The translations under genes and the position numbers were made by a program. From NCBI GenBank assembly GCA_945912145.1, contig CAMEBF010000007.1, forward strand, positions 1 through 64,000: a DNA stretch of 64,000 nucleotides, written 5' to 3'. Below, piece after piece: positions 6,962-18,331 of this stretch; position 1 is the first letter of the stretch; each line of letters opens with the position of its first letter. The notes beneath the pieces were generated by a model, which saw only the letters and a list, made by a program, of their open reading frames with translations, did not search any database and had not been told where the DNA came from. This DNA is from an uncultured Clostridia bacterium (GTDB lineage: Bacteria > Bacillota > Clostridia > Oscillospirales > Acutalibacteraceae).

Positions 6962-9175
6962 ATGATTTATCGGGAGTTGTCGTTTTTCTCGCGGAGCGAT
7001 ACGGAACGGAAGGCCGGCGATATTTTTGCCGAGGAGATCGAAAAACGCTGCGGAAACAAACCGCGTTTTACAGAAAAAGCCGATGTGGTTTTTTCAGAAG
7101 AGCCCGATCTCGGCCGTGATGAGTATCGGATTGAATCCGAAAGCGGCTCGCTCATCTTCCGGGCAAGCGGTATCCGGGGGTTTCTGTATGCCGTCGGTAT
7201 GTTCTTACGGAAAACGGAATACCGGGACGGAGAGATCCGCCTTGTCACGGACATTACCGGCAGCTATTCGCCCTATATGGCGATCCGCGGCCATCAGCTC
7301 GGCTGGCGCACGCTCTCAAACACCTATGAGGCGTGGACGCCCGACGATACCTATACCTATATAAAGGATCTGATGTTCTTCGGCTGCAACACCTTTGAAC
7401 ATACGGTATTTGACGATGTAGCGAGAAAACGCAACGCTCTGATGAAACAGTCGGAGAAGGATTATATCCGCGAATGCACCGAAAAGGCAAAAACGCTGGA
7501 TATTGATGTGTCATTCTGGTACCCGAACGACGAAAAGCCCCTTGACGAGAGCGTCAAAGACCGGAAAGCATTTTTTGAAGACGTGCCGGCTGCCGATTTC
7601 TATTTCCCTCCGGGAGGCGACCCGGGAGAGTATGAAGCCGACGAATTTCTGCATCGCACCGTCGAAATTGCGAAAGCGATCCGGAAAATTCACCCGGACG
7701 TAAAAATCTATCCGTCCGCGCAGTCTCCGCACGGTTTCGGGCATTGGGGAGACGTATTCATTGAGGAAATGGAAAAGCTGCCCGAAGAGATCGACGGCAT
7801 CATTACCGGGCCGAACTGCGCCATGCCGCTGCATGAGCTGCGCCGCCGTCTGCCGTTGCGCTATCCGATCCGGCTCTATCCCGACATCACCCATAACGTG
7901 CGCTGTGAATATCCGGTGCATTTTGACCGCGACGACTGGCATTACGCATGGGCGTCCACGCTCAGCCGTGAAAGCGTCAATCCACGTCCGACGGAGTACC
8001 GCACGATTCATCGTCTGACAAGGCCTTATGTCATCGGCAGCGTGTCCTATTCGGAGGGTATCAACGACGATATCAATAAAATGGTATGGAGTGCTCTGGA
8101 TTACTGTCCCGATGCCGACCTGACGGAAATACTCGGCGATTACGCGAGACTGTTCTTCCCGGGAGCGGACACCCAAAAGGCCGTGAACGGCATCTTCGGA
8201 CTCGAGAAAAACTGGGAGGGCGACCCTGCCGAAAATCCCCATATCGAAACAACGCTGCGTTTCTTTGAAGAGATGGCGTCGGAAACACCGTCGCTTCTTG
8301 AAAATTTCCGCTTTCTGCTCTGCCTGTTCCGTGCGAAGTGCGACCGGCTTGTGCAGATGAGACGGCAAACGGAGCTGCTGCAAATCAGACAAGCCAAAAA
8401 GAGACTTGCCTGCGGCGATCTGGATGGCGCGGAAGCGATTCTGAAAGAACCTGTCAGCGCGGAATACCGGAAACTGCATGACGATATTTTCGCCATCGGC
8501 AAAACGCTGTTTGAATCATGCGGGATTCAGCTTGACACGGCGCATTATTTTGCCGACGGCTGGGAACGCGGCGCGGTGCTCGATACGATTGATAATCCCG
8601 TCACGGATCGTCTCTGGTTGCTCGACCGTATCGACTATGCCCGCAAGCTCCCCGAAACGGACAGACCGCGTTTTCTGGATTCTCTTCTGAATCGAGGCGT
8701 GGCAAAGAAAGGAAATTATTATTTCTCGTTCGCGGAAAACAGCTTCACGGAGCTGGGCGAGCCGCAGGAGCCGTATTTCTATATGGATTTTCAGGGCGAT
8801 CGACCGAATGTCAACAACGGCACGATCCCCATGGCGATGCTCAAGGTCTACGATCACTACAGCTTCCGCATGAAAACAGGCGGTCTGACAGGACAAAACG
8901 GCTACCGTCTGCGCCTGAATCTGAAACCGCGTTACCGCGACGAGGTGACGGCGTTCACCATTAAGATCAACGGAAAGATTCTCTATCAGGGTAAGCAGTA
9001 CGGCGGTGAGAGGGACGAGGTCTTTGAAAAGGAGCTGTCCGCGCCGGGCTTCGAGTGCCATCTCTATGACATTCCCGACGGCTATATCGATAACGGCTGT
9101 GTCGAGCTCGAAATCACCGAACCGCTTGTCGGCGTCATGCTCAGCGAGATATTTTTTGAAGAGAAGGAAAACTGA
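6962..9175 (+). CDS. Large uncharacterised protein, GH20/GH67-like glycosidase fold suspected
   Basis: Protein of 737 residues, started at ATG 6962 because GGGAGG lies 6 bases upstream. Residues 1-95 resemble the small alpha/beta domain that precedes the barrel in family 20 and 67 glycosidases: RIESESGSLIFRASGIRGFL then YAVGMFL. From about residue 105, YSPYMAIRGHQLGWRTLSNT begins a probable TIM barrel with GCNTFEHTVF, SFWYPNDEKPLDES, FPPGGDPGE, YPSAQSPHGFGHWGD and GSVSYSEGINDDI. The last 120 residues look like a beta-rich carbohydrate-binding or accessory domain. No signal peptide is seen, so it should be cytoplasmic. Function and substrate are not assignable from the sequence; the acidic residues after the strands fit a hydrolase. 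Own promoter, probably monocistronic. Confidence 0.6.
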   Translation: MIYRELSFFSRSDTERKAGDIFAEEIEKRCGNKPRFTEKADVVFSEEPDLGRDEYRIESESGSLIFRASGIRGFLYAVGMFLRKTEYRDGEIRLVTDITGSYSPYMAIRGHQLGWRTLSNTYEAWTPDDTYTYIKDLMFFGCNTFEHTVFDDVARKRNALMKQSEKDYIRECTEKAKTLDIDVSFWYPNDEKPLDESVKDRKAFFEDVPAADFYFPPGGDPGEYEADEFLHRTVEIAKAIRKIHPDVKIYPSAQSPHGFGHWGDVFIEEMEKLPEEIDGIITGPNCAMPLHELRRRLPLRYPIRLYPDITHNVRCEYPVHFDRDDWHYAWASTLSRESVNPRPTEYRTIHRLTRPYVIGSVSYSEGINDDINKMVWSALDYCPDADLTEILGDYARLFFPGADTQKAVNGIFGLEKNWEGDPAENPHIETTLRFFEEMASETPSLLENFRFLLCLFRAKCDRLVQMRRQTELLQIRQAKKRLACGDLDGAEAILKEPVSAEYRKLHDDIFAIGKTLFESCGIQLDTAHYFADGWERGAVLDTIDNPVTDRLWLLDRIDYARKLPETDRPRFLDSLLNRGVAKKGNYYFSFAENSFTELGEPQEPYFYMDFQGDRPNVNNGTIPMAMLKVYDHYSFRMKTGGLTGQNGYRLRLNLKPRYRDEVTAFTIKINGKILYQGKQYGGERDEVFEKELSAPGFECHLYDIPDGYIDNGCVELEITEPLVGVMLSEIFFEEKEN

Positions 9176-9214
9176 AAAGTTTTTGTGACTGATCGCTGAT
9201 TCTATTTATTGAAT

Positions 9215-9359
9215 GTGCAAAGTTCAAAGTGTAAAGTGCAATTTCGGAAGCCCTGCGGGCTTGATTTTACGCCTGCGGCGCGCTTGTCACTATATAAATG
9301 AATCAAAAGGCGGAGCCTTTTCCTTCATTGAACTTTGAACTTTGCACTTTGAACATTGA
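9215..9359. repeat. Palindromic intergenic repeat, full copy (family 1)
   Basis: About 145 bases with imperfect terminal inverted repeats (GTGCAAAGTTCAAAGTG at the left, CACTTTGAAC words at the right). Three internal hairpins: GAAGCCCTGCGGGCTT, CGCCTGCGGCG and AAAAGGCGGAGCCTTTT. No ORF. MITE- or REP-like; no transposase in the window. Confidence 0.85.
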
Positions 9360-9366
9360 TAAAAAA

Positions 9367-9399
9367 GGAGGAAACCTTGCCGGCTTCCTCTTTTTTTTT
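9367..9399 (-). terminator. Terminator of ppiB, T-rich on both strands
   Basis: Hairpin GAGGAA-C-CC / GGC-TTCCTC (9367-9390) flanked by AAAAAA on one side and nine T residues on the other, so it can stop transcription from either direction. It follows the ppiB stop on the minus strand and the repeat on the plus strand. Confidence 0.75.
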
Positions 9400-9868
9400 A
9401 TTCGATTGTCACTTTTTTCATCTTCTGCTCCGCAAGGGGCTTGTCCGCGCTGTTGGTCTGCGTTTCGGCGATGGCATCTACGACCTCCATGCCGCTTGTG
9501 ACCTTGCCGAACGCCGCATAATTGCCGTCGAGGAACGTGCTGTCTTCATGCACGATGAAGAACTGCGACGACGCCGAGTTCGGATTCATCGAGCGCGCCA
9601 TTGAGATCACGCCTCTTGTGTGGGAGAGATCATTCCGGATGCCGTTCGCAGCGAATTCGCCGACGATCGTCTCGTCGGAACCGCTGTAACCGGTGCCCGT
9701 CGGATCGCCGCCCTGAATCATAAAGCCCTTGATCACGCGGTGAAAGATCAGACCGTCGTAAAAGCCCTCTTTGACGAGCTTTTCAAAGTTCGCTACTGTT
9801 TTCGGTGCCTTGTCGGGATAGAGCTCGAGCTCAATCACGCCGCCGTTTTCCATTTCAATTTTAACCAT
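9398..9868 (-). CDS. ppiB: Cyclophilin-type peptidyl-prolyl cis-trans isomerase
   Basis: Cytoplasmic cyclophilin of 156 residues, a usual single-domain length. Recognisable motifs are LELYPDKAPKTVANFEKLV, YDGLIFHRVIKGFMIQGGDP (catalytic Arg in FHRV), FIVHEDSTFLDGNYAAFGKV and SMARSMNPNSASSQFF. It catalyses proline isomerisation during protein folding. No signal peptide. ATG 9866-9868 follows AAGGAG. Monocistronic: own extended -10 promoter upstream and a terminator directly after the stop. Confidence 0.95.
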   Translation of the reverse strand: MVKIEMENGGVIELELYPDKAPKTVANFEKLVKEGFYDGLIFHRVIKGFMIQGGDPTGTGYSGSDETIVGEFAANGIRNDLSHTRGVISMARSMNPNSASSQFFIVHEDSTFLDGNYAAFGKVTSGMEVVDAIAETQTNSADKPLAEQKMKKVTIE

Positions 9869-9897
9869 GGTGTATCTCCTTACATTATTTTTATCCT

Positions 9898-9906
9898 ATT
9901 ATATCA
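9898..9906 (-). promoter_or_regulatory. Extended -10 promoter of ppiB
   Basis: Minus strand TGATATAAT at 9906-9898, with no good -35 hexamer 17 bases upstream; the TGn extension may compensate. It lies about 30 bases before the ppiB start. Confidence 0.55.
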
Positions 9907-10001
9907 CGTTCTGCCGCCAAAATAAAACACATTTGTCGAAAATAAAATACAAATTTCCTTTATTTTTTTTAATTTTTTTAGTGAAAAGGTGAAAAAAGTG
10001 A

Positions 10002-10030
10002 TTGAATTTTTCAAAGTAGTATGATATAAT
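10002..10030 (+). promoter_or_regulatory. Promoter of the EF-G paralogue
   Basis: TTGAAT (10002-10007), 17-base spacer, TATAAT (10025-10030). Leader of about 80 bases to the TTG start at 10119. Confidence 0.8.
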
Positions 10031-10118
10031 GACCCTGTTATGATTATAAAATCGGATCGTGAAAGCGTTTGACGCCGTTATCGGCCTTCGCATTCCGGTT
10101 CCTTGGGAGGCATATCAA

Positions 10119-12164
10119 TTGAAACTTTACAATGCAGACAAAATTCGCAATATCGTTATCGCAGGCCACGGCGGCAGAGGTAAAACGACGCTCGCTGAAG
10201 CAATGCTGTATCTTGCAGGCGCAACGGATCGTCTCGGCCGCGTTCTCGACGGCAACACCGTCATGGACTTCGACGCGGAGGAGAAAAGAAGAAAAGCGTC
10301 TGTCGCGGCAGCAGTTGCTCCTCTTGAGTGGCTCGATACCAAGATCAATCTGATTGACACTCCCGGTCTTTTCGATTTTGCCGGCGGCGTGTCCGAAGGT
10401 ATGCGCGCGGCGGGAACGGCTCTGATCGTTCTGCAGGCCGGCAGCGGTGTGGACGTCGGCGCGGAAAAGGCCTATAAAATGGCGGTCAAGAACGGCAAAT
10501 CCATCATGTTTGCCGTCACGAAGTGCGACGCCGAAAACGCGGACTTCCAGAAGACGTTCGACGCGCTGAAAGAAGAGTACGGCACACCGATCTGCCCCGT
10601 GGTCGTTCCGATTATGGAGGACGGTAAGGTCAAAGCGTATGTCGATTTTGCGGTCGGCAAGGCGTATGAATACAAGGGTGGCAAGAGAACGGAGATTCCC
10701 ATGCCCGAAAACGATATGATCGAAGAGATGAAAGGTGCGCTTCAGGAAGCCGTCGCCACAACGGACGACGACCTGATGGAGAAATTCTTCAACGAAGAGC
10801 CTTTCACGCAGGAGGAGATTTACAACGGTCTGACCGCCGGTATCACGGACGGCTCCGTTTATCCCGTTTTTGCCTGTGCCGGTTATACGACCGAAGCGGT
10901 CGATATTCTGTTGGATTCCATTGCACATTTTGCGCCGTCGGCGGCCGCCAAGACCGGTGAAGGCGATCTGAAATGCGATCCCGAGGGTCACTTTGCGGCG
11001 ATCTGTTTCAAGACCGTTGCCGACCCGTTTGTCGGAAAAATGTCGTTCTTCAAGGTTGTTTCCGGCAAGATCACGCCCGACAGAACGGCGTTCAACCCCA
11101 GAACCGGCGAGAGCCAGAGAATGGGCAAGATTGTCTATGTCCGCGGCGGCAAGCAGGAGGACGCTCCCTGCATCACAGCGGGAGACATCGGCGTCGTCAC
11201 GAAGCTGACGAACGTCAAGACAGGCGATACGCTCTGCAGCGAGAAGCATGTTGTTGAGCTCGCAGGCGTCGATTTCCCGAAGCCCTGCCTGTCCATGGCC
11301 GTTAAGGTCCGCAAAAAGGGCGAAGAAGAAAAAGTCGCGCAGGGTCTCCGCAAGCTGATGCACGAGGATCCTACGATCGAATATCATACCAACGAAGAAA
11401 CAAAAGAAATGATTCTCTCCGGTCTCGGCGAGCAGCACCTCGACATTATCGTCTCGAAGCTGAAAGTGAAATTCGGCGTCGAAGTCGATCTGGAGGTTCC
11501 GCGTGTCGCCTACCGCGAGACGATCAAGAAAAAAGTGGAAGTGCAGGGACGCCATAAGAAGCAGTCCGGCGGTCACGGTCAGTTCGGCGACGTCTGGATC
11601 CGTTTTGAGCCGTGCGACAGCGAAGAGCTCGTCTTTGCCGAAGAGGTTTTCGGCGGCTCCGTTCCCAAGAACTTCTTCCCGGCGGTTGAAAAAGGTCTGC
11701 GCGAGTGCGTAGCAAGAGGCCTTGTGGCGGGCTATCCCGTCGTCGGCATCAAGGCGACGCTTTACGACGGCTCCTATCACCCCGTCGATTCCTCCGAAAT
11801 GGCGTTCAAGACGGCGGCGTCTCTGGCGTTCAAAAAGCTCAATCCCGACGCGCAGCCCGCAATCCTTGAACCCATCGGCACGCTGCACGCTTATATGCCC
11901 GACGATAACCTGGGCGACATCATGAGCGACATTACGAAACGCCGTGGCCGTGTGCTCGGTATGGGTCCCGCCGATGAGCCGAAGATGCAGCTTCTTGAGG
12001 CTGAGGTTCCCATGGCGGAAATGGGCGATTTCTCAACGGTTCTGCGTTCCGTTACGGCGGGCAGAGGCTATTTCGATTTCGCATTCGTCCGTTATGAGGA
12101 AGCGCCGGCAGCCGTCGCGCAGAAAGTCATCGCCGATGCCAATATCGCGGCAGACGACGAATAA
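10119..12164 (+). CDS. fusA2: Elongation factor G-like GTPase (EF-G paralogue)
   Basis: Translational GTPase of 681 residues with all five EF-G domains. The first is a GTPase with G1 GHGGRGKTT at about 16-24, IDTPGLFDF as G3 and TKCD as G4. Domain II follows (VAD then PFVGKMSFFKVVSGKI). Domains III-V include GLGEQHLDIIVSKLK, QSGGHGQFGDVWIRFEPCD and AYMPDDNLGDIMSDITKRRG. The G1 loop GHGGRGKTT instead of the canonical AHIDAGKTT of true EF-G marks the EF-G2/FusA2-like branch, whose role is less certain (accessory translocation or recycling). The start is a TTG at 10119 with GGGAGG 8 bases upstream; a GTG at 10059 is also in frame but has no such site. Monocistronic, with its own promoter and terminator. 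Confidence 0.88.
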   Translation: MKLYNADKIRNIVIAGHGGRGKTTLAEAMLYLAGATDRLGRVLDGNTVMDFDAEEKRRKASVAAAVAPLEWLDTKINLIDTPGLFDFAGGVSEGMRAAGTALIVLQAGSGVDVGAEKAYKMAVKNGKSIMFAVTKCDAENADFQKTFDALKEEYGTPICPVVVPIMEDGKVKAYVDFAVGKAYEYKGGKRTEIPMPENDMIEEMKGALQEAVATTDDDLMEKFFNEEPFTQEEIYNGLTAGITDGSVYPVFACAGYTTEAVDILLDSIAHFAPSAAAKTGEGDLKCDPEGHFAAICFKTVADPFVGKMSFFKVVSGKITPDRTAFNPRTGESQRMGKIVYVRGGKQEDAPCITAGDIGVVTKLTNVKTGDTLCSEKHVVELAGVDFPKPCLSMAVKVRKKGEEEKVAQGLRKLMHEDPTIEYHTNEETKEMILSGLGEQHLDIIVSKLKVKFGVEVDLEVPRVAYRETIKKKVEVQGRHKKQSGGHGQFGDVWIRFEPCDSEELVFAEEVFGGSVPKNFFPAVEKGLRECVARGLVAGYPVVGIKATLYDGSYHPVDSSEMAFKTAASLAFKKLNPDAQPAILEPIGTLHAYMPDDNLGDIMSDITKRRGRVLGMGPADEPKMQLLEAEVPMAEMGDFSTVLRSVTAGRGYFDFAFVRYEEAPAAVAQKVIADANIAADDE

Positions 12165-12199
12165 TCCGGATTCTCTTTACAAACAAATATTTTGCGGAA

Positions 12200-12231
12200 G
12201 CGGCGTTTCTCTTTGCGGAGAGCGCCGTTTT
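12200..12231 (+). terminator. Terminator of the EF-G paralogue gene
   Basis: Hairpin CGGCG-TTT-CTCT...AGAG-CGCCG with a TTTT tail, 36 bases after the stop codon. Confidence 0.65.
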
Positions 12232-12239
12232 CGTATAGT

Positions 12240-12266
12240 AAAAGACGGCGGAAAGCATCCGTCGTC
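12240..12266 (-). terminator. Terminator of the 175-residue membrane protein gene
   Basis: Minus strand GACGACGG, loop ATGCTTT, CCGCCGTC and TTTT, directly after the stop of the minus-strand gene and facing the plus-strand terminator. Confidence 0.65.
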
Positions 12267-12281
12267 TGTTGATTTTCGTAG

Positions 12282-12809
12282 TTATTCCATTCCTTTGAGC
12301 TGTAGAGCCAGGTCGTCGGCAGTCATGAGAACGGTCAGTGTGTATTTGGTCAGCCCCTGATAATACAGCGCTTCTGCTGTGCCGTTGTCCTTTTCCGTGA
12401 TGTAGAAATCGATATTATTCTCAGAAAACCGAAGGGCGTCTTTCGGAATTTTGAGCTGTTCGTCCTCGAGCAGATAGGCATAGTGATAGTCCCGCGCGGT
12501 GAAAGTTCCGAGCTTTGTATGGACGGTGAGTTCCGTGTATTTTTTGCAGTCGGTGCGATTGACGGACTGTGCCGGTTCCTGTAAAAAAGGAGTCGGCAGC
12601 AGGAGATTTTCCATGCCGTTCATGCGGAAAACATCGTCGGCGTTGGGGCAGTTTTCTCGCGTATAGACCGAAGCGCTTTCCCGGACGGCGTACGGCACGT
12701 TTGCGCGGCCGCGGTGAATACTCGCCGTGACGGCTGAGATTGCAACCAGCAGGATGACCGCAGCAGCGACTGCCAAGGGTATTTTATTTTTCCGAAAAAA
12801 GGAAGTCAA
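12282..12809 (-). CDS. Membrane-anchored protein of unknown function
   Basis: Protein of 175 residues. A basic N-terminus (RKNK) precedes one transmembrane helix (IPLAVAAAVILLVAISAVTA), then an extracytoplasmic domain of about 140 residues. This contains VRESASVYTRENCPNADDVF, LPTPFLQEPAQSVNRTD and ITEKDNGTAEALYYQGLTKY, ending in a hydrophobic-amphipathic helix. I recognise no family; the layout (single N-terminal anchor, small beta-rich outer domain) is like many Clostridial anti-sigma or envelope sensor proteins. The chosen start is TTG 12809 because GAGG lies 8 bases upstream; a GTG three codons earlier sits too close to it. Divergent from yunB, with its own promoter and terminator. Confidence 0.65.
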   Translation of the reverse strand: MTSFFRKNKIPLAVAAAVILLVAISAVTASIHRGRANVPYAVRESASVYTRENCPNADDVFRMNGMENLLLPTPFLQEPAQSVNRTDCKKYTELTVHTKLGTFTARDYHYAYLLEDEQLKIPKDALRFSENNIDFYITEKDNGTAEALYYQGLTKYTLTVLMTADDLALQLKGME

Positions 12810-12827
12810 CGAAAACACCTCTTCTAT

Positions 12828-12856
12828 ATAGTAATTTCAAAACGAAAAAAAGTCAA
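12828..12856 (-). promoter_or_regulatory. Promoter of the 175-residue membrane protein
   Basis: Minus strand TTGACT (12856-12851), 17 bases, TACTAT (12833-12828). The start codon follows about 20 bases later. Confidence 0.7.
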
Positions 12857-12908
12857 GCCGAAATTCACCCTTTTTCCCGGGCGGACATAGATTGTAAGGG
12901 GTGATACC

Positions 12909-15627
<2,719 letters not shown>

Positions 15628-15628
15628 T

Positions 15629-16510
15629 TCAATAAAAAATCGAATACTGTTTTTCCGCCGCATCGGTCAGCTGACCGTTGTGCTCGCTCATTAAGCTGTC
15701 TTCAATGGCAGCTTTTTTGATGAGATTTTTGACCGTGATGTCAAAATCCGTGTTGGCGGAGTAATCGGCGAGAAACATAAAATCCACACGACCGTGACGC
15801 AGCAGATCCTCGACCAATACGCGGTTTGATTCGTCCTTGTAAACGGCGATCGAGCTGCCGCCGTACGCCTTGACCATCTTCATGCAAGGCACATCGGACA
15901 GACCGTCGCCGATGTAGAGCATATTCTGAAAGCGCACGCGGCGGTCGCTGTCCGGCGTGGAACGGTTGAGGTCGCGGTCGTTGGAAACGTCGAGCACGCC
16001 CTTGTTGATGCGGTAGATGAACTGCGTTTTCGAGGTATAGTTGACGGCGGATTTCGGGAAGACCGCGACGCCGTTTTCATCATAGAGGAACTCGCTGGCG
16101 TAAATCTTTTTGAAAAAGCGACCGATGGCGGAGCCTTCGATGATCTCCACCAGTCCCGACGAGAGCACGTAATGCTCCACAATCACGCCATTTTCGATGC
16201 CGAAGCGCGTAATGCGGTCGAACCACTCCGGAACGCCCTTGAAAAACTCGATTTTCTCGCCGCAGCGGACAACGCGTTCCCGCGTCAGCGGCGTTCCCTG
16301 TTCGTTGGATTTTTTGATCATCGTGTACATATACGATAAAATCTTGTCCATCTCGTTTTTGTCGCCGAACGAATTTGCTTCGTTCCAGAAGTCGGCGGCC
16401 TCCATGCCCAGACTCGGAATGAACTGATATTCCTGCATATCGCGCGGACTTAAGGTTCGGTCAAAATCGTACATGATGGCAAAGATCGGCATATCGGGTT
16501 GAGATTCCAT
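15629..16510 (-). CDS. HAD-superfamily phosphatase (phosphoserine phosphatase-like)
   Basis: Protein of 293 residues, cytoplasmic. HAD motif I is MYDFDRTLSP (nucleophile and acid Asp), motif II is the Ser in HYVLSSGL, a Lys serves motif III (FPKSAVNYTSKTQ) and motif IV is YIGDGLSDVPCM. A large helical cap sits between motifs I and II. This pattern belongs to the haloacid dehalogenase-like group near phosphoserine phosphatase, but the substrate cannot be told from sequence. ATG 16508-16510 follows AAAGGAG with an 11-base gap. It has its own promoter (16544-16572) that overlaps back to back with that of the sugar symporter. The gene end abuts that of ligA. Confidence 0.8.
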   Translation of the reverse strand: MESQPDMPIFAIMYDFDRTLSPRDMQEYQFIPSLGMEAADFWNEANSFGDKNEMDKILSYMYTMIKKSNEQGTPLTRERVVRCGEKIEFFKGVPEWFDRITRFGIENGVIVEHYVLSSGLVEIIEGSAIGRFFKKIYASEFLYDENGVAVFPKSAVNYTSKTQFIYRINKGVLDVSNDRDLNRSTPDSDRRVRFQNMLYIGDGLSDVPCMKMVKAYGGSSIAVYKDESNRVLVEDLLRHGRVDFMFLADYSANTDFDITVKNLIKKAAIEDSLMSEHNGQLTDAAEKQYSIFY

Positions 16511-16543
16511 AGCTTTATCGGCTCCTTTTTTCCGGATACATAA

Positions 16544-16572
16544 ATTCTATCAGAAACGGGAAGATAGTGCAA
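16544..16572 (-). promoter_or_regulatory. Promoter of the HAD phosphatase gene
   Basis: Minus strand TTGCAC (16572-16567), 17 bases, TAGAAT (16549-16544). Confidence 0.7.
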
Positions 16573-16580
16573 GTATTTTA

Positions 16581-16609
16581 TTGACATTGACTAAATTATA
16601 CGGTAAAAT
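16581..16609 (+). promoter_or_regulatory. Promoter of the GPH sugar symporter
   Basis: TTGACA (16581-16586), 17 bases, TAAAAT (16604-16609). Divergent from the HAD promoter, their -35 boxes only 8 bases apart. Confidence 0.75.
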
Positions 16610-16659
16610 ATAGCTGTTCTTTTGGAAAACTATCATTTGCGCAAGCAAAGGAGGACTTT

Positions 16660-18150
16660 ATGAAAAAAACAGCTTCCGTGACGCCGCCTCATGCGGCCAA
16701 GCACCCGAATGCGATTTCCATCAAAGAAGCATTCGGCTATCTCTTCGGCGATATGGGCAACCTGTTTGTCCTGACGTTCGTCTCTACCTATCTGAAAGTC
16801 TTTTATACGGACTGCCTGCTGCCCGGTCACGGCGCGTCGGCGGCGAAGATCAGCACGGATCTGACGGTGCTGTTCCTCGTCATTCGTTTGTGGGACGCGA
16901 TCAATGACCCGCTCTGGGGCATCATCGTCGATACGAGAAAGCCGACGAAAAACGGCAAGTTCCGTCCGTATCTCAAAGCGGTTTCGATCCCGTTGGGACT
17001 GACGACGGCGCTTTGCTTCCTGAATATCCAGAACGTCGTCTCATCCTATACGCTGCTGCTCATCTTCGCCTATCTGACCTACTGCATCTACGGCATGATG
17101 TACACCGCGATGAATATTCCGTACGGCTCGCTGGCGTCTGCCATCACGGACGACCCGAACGGCAGGACGCTGCTTTCGACGTTCCGTTCCATCGGCTCCG
17201 GCGTCGGCGGCGCGGCTGTCACGCTTGTCGCGCAGAAGCTCATTTACGACGACGGCACAAAGCTCAATCCGCAGAAGACCTTTGTCGCGGCATGCGTGCT
17301 CTCTGCATTGGCTGTCGCTGCTTATATGACCTGCTACAAGACGACCAAAGAACGAGTATTGTATTCTCACGAAAAGAAAAAGGTCAATTTCAAGATGACT
17401 TACGGTACGCTGTTTAAGAGCAAACCGTTCCTGACCGTCACCGTCGCGGGCTTACTCATCAGCGGACTGCTGCAATTCAATTCCTTTAACCAGTACCTGA
17501 CGAAAAACTATTTCGCCAACGCCGACCTGTCGATCCTGCTGACGATCTCGACCTATGCGCCAATGGTTCTGCTGATCCTCTTTGTGCCGAAGCTTTCCGC
17601 GAAGTTCGGCAAGAAGGAGCTGTGCGTGTCGGGTCTGGGACTGGCGACGGTTTCGAGCGTCGTATTGAGCCTCATTGGTCCGAGCGAGAGCCTGCGCGCG
17701 CATCCCGCTCCGTTCTTTATCATCAATTTTGCCGTCGGTGCCGGCTATTCGTTCCTGTCGATCCTGACATGGGCGGTCGTGACGGACGTCATCGACTATC
17801 AGGAGAACGTGACGGGCATCAAGAACGAGAGCGCTATCTACGCCGTCTATACGTTTGCTCGTAAGGTCGGGCAGACGCTTGCCGATTCCGGCGGTCTGCA
17901 GCTTTTGTATAAGTACGCGAAATACGACCCTGAAACAAAAGCCGTCGGCTATATTCCCGGCGTGGGTGACCGGATTTATAAAATGGTCACGCGCGTCATG
18001 GCCGTCGCGTACACCGTTACGTTTATCATGTTCCTGATTTATCCGCTGAATAAAAAGAATCTCACGAAGCTTCACGAGGAACTGATGGTCAAACGTGCTG
18101 CCGAAGCGGAAAAACTCAAAGCCGAAGAGCAAACACAAGCCGAAATTTGA
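16660..18150 (+). CDS. GPH-family (MelB-like) sugar:cation symporter
   Basis: Membrane transporter of 496 residues with about 12 hydrophobic segments, assigned to the glycoside-pentoside-hexuronide:cation symporter family. Family marks are GYLFGDMGNLFVLTFVSTYL, VIRLWDAINDPLWGIIVDTR with KPTKNGKFRPYL (the loop 2-3 motif), NIPYGSLASAITDDPNGR and SILTWAVVTDVIDYQENVTG. It imports a sugar or glycoside with Na+ or H+; the sugar is unknown. The C-terminus is a charged, Glu/Lys-rich tail. ATG follows AGGAGG by 6 bases. It seems monocistronic; no glycosidase is adjacent on the same strand. Confidence 0.88.
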   Translation: MKKTASVTPPHAAKHPNAISIKEAFGYLFGDMGNLFVLTFVSTYLKVFYTDCLLPGHGASAAKISTDLTVLFLVIRLWDAINDPLWGIIVDTRKPTKNGKFRPYLKAVSIPLGLTTALCFLNIQNVVSSYTLLLIFAYLTYCIYGMMYTAMNIPYGSLASAITDDPNGRTLLSTFRSIGSGVGGAAVTLVAQKLIYDDGTKLNPQKTFVAACVLSALAVAAYMTCYKTTKERVLYSHEKKKVNFKMTYGTLFKSKPFLTVTVAGLLISGLLQFNSFNQYLTKNYFANADLSILLTISTYAPMVLLILFVPKLSAKFGKKELCVSGLGLATVSSVVLSLIGPSESLRAHPAPFFIINFAVGAGYSFLSILTWAVVTDVIDYQENVTGIKNESAIYAVYTFARKVGQTLADSGGLQLLYKYAKYDPETKAVGYIPGVGDRIYKMVTRVMAVAYTVTFIMFLIYPLNKKNLTKLHEELMVKRAAEAEKLKAEEQTQAEI

Positions 18151-18194
18151 AAATTTCCTGAGAATTTCTGCTGTTTTTTGAAAAAGCTCCCATT

Positions 18195-18331
18195 TATCGG
18201 ACATTTTTCATGGTAAAATGGGGATACCCCCGTAAAACTCCCGGAGTGAAATCCGAAACCATGTGGAATCGGGTTTCGCTTCGGGAGTCATAAAATATCA
18301 CGGTCTTTCAGCAAAATCCTTTATCATGCAA
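18195..18331 (+). other. Structured intergenic segment, possible small RNA or 3' UTR
   Basis: Between the symporter stop and the terminator at 18332 lies a segment with a small GGGG/CCCC hairpin and a longer stem: ACTCCCG pairing with CGGGAGT, and CGAAACC pairing with GGGTTTCG inside it. A TAAAAT box precedes it at about 18213 but no good -35 is seen. No ORF and no known riboswitch core recognised. Confidence 0.35.

Noticed and set aside
10044-11888. 614-codon minus-strand frame opposite the EF-G paralogue
   Set aside because: Shadow of a well-defined translational GTPase; no ribosome site and low-complexity, His/Arg-rich product.
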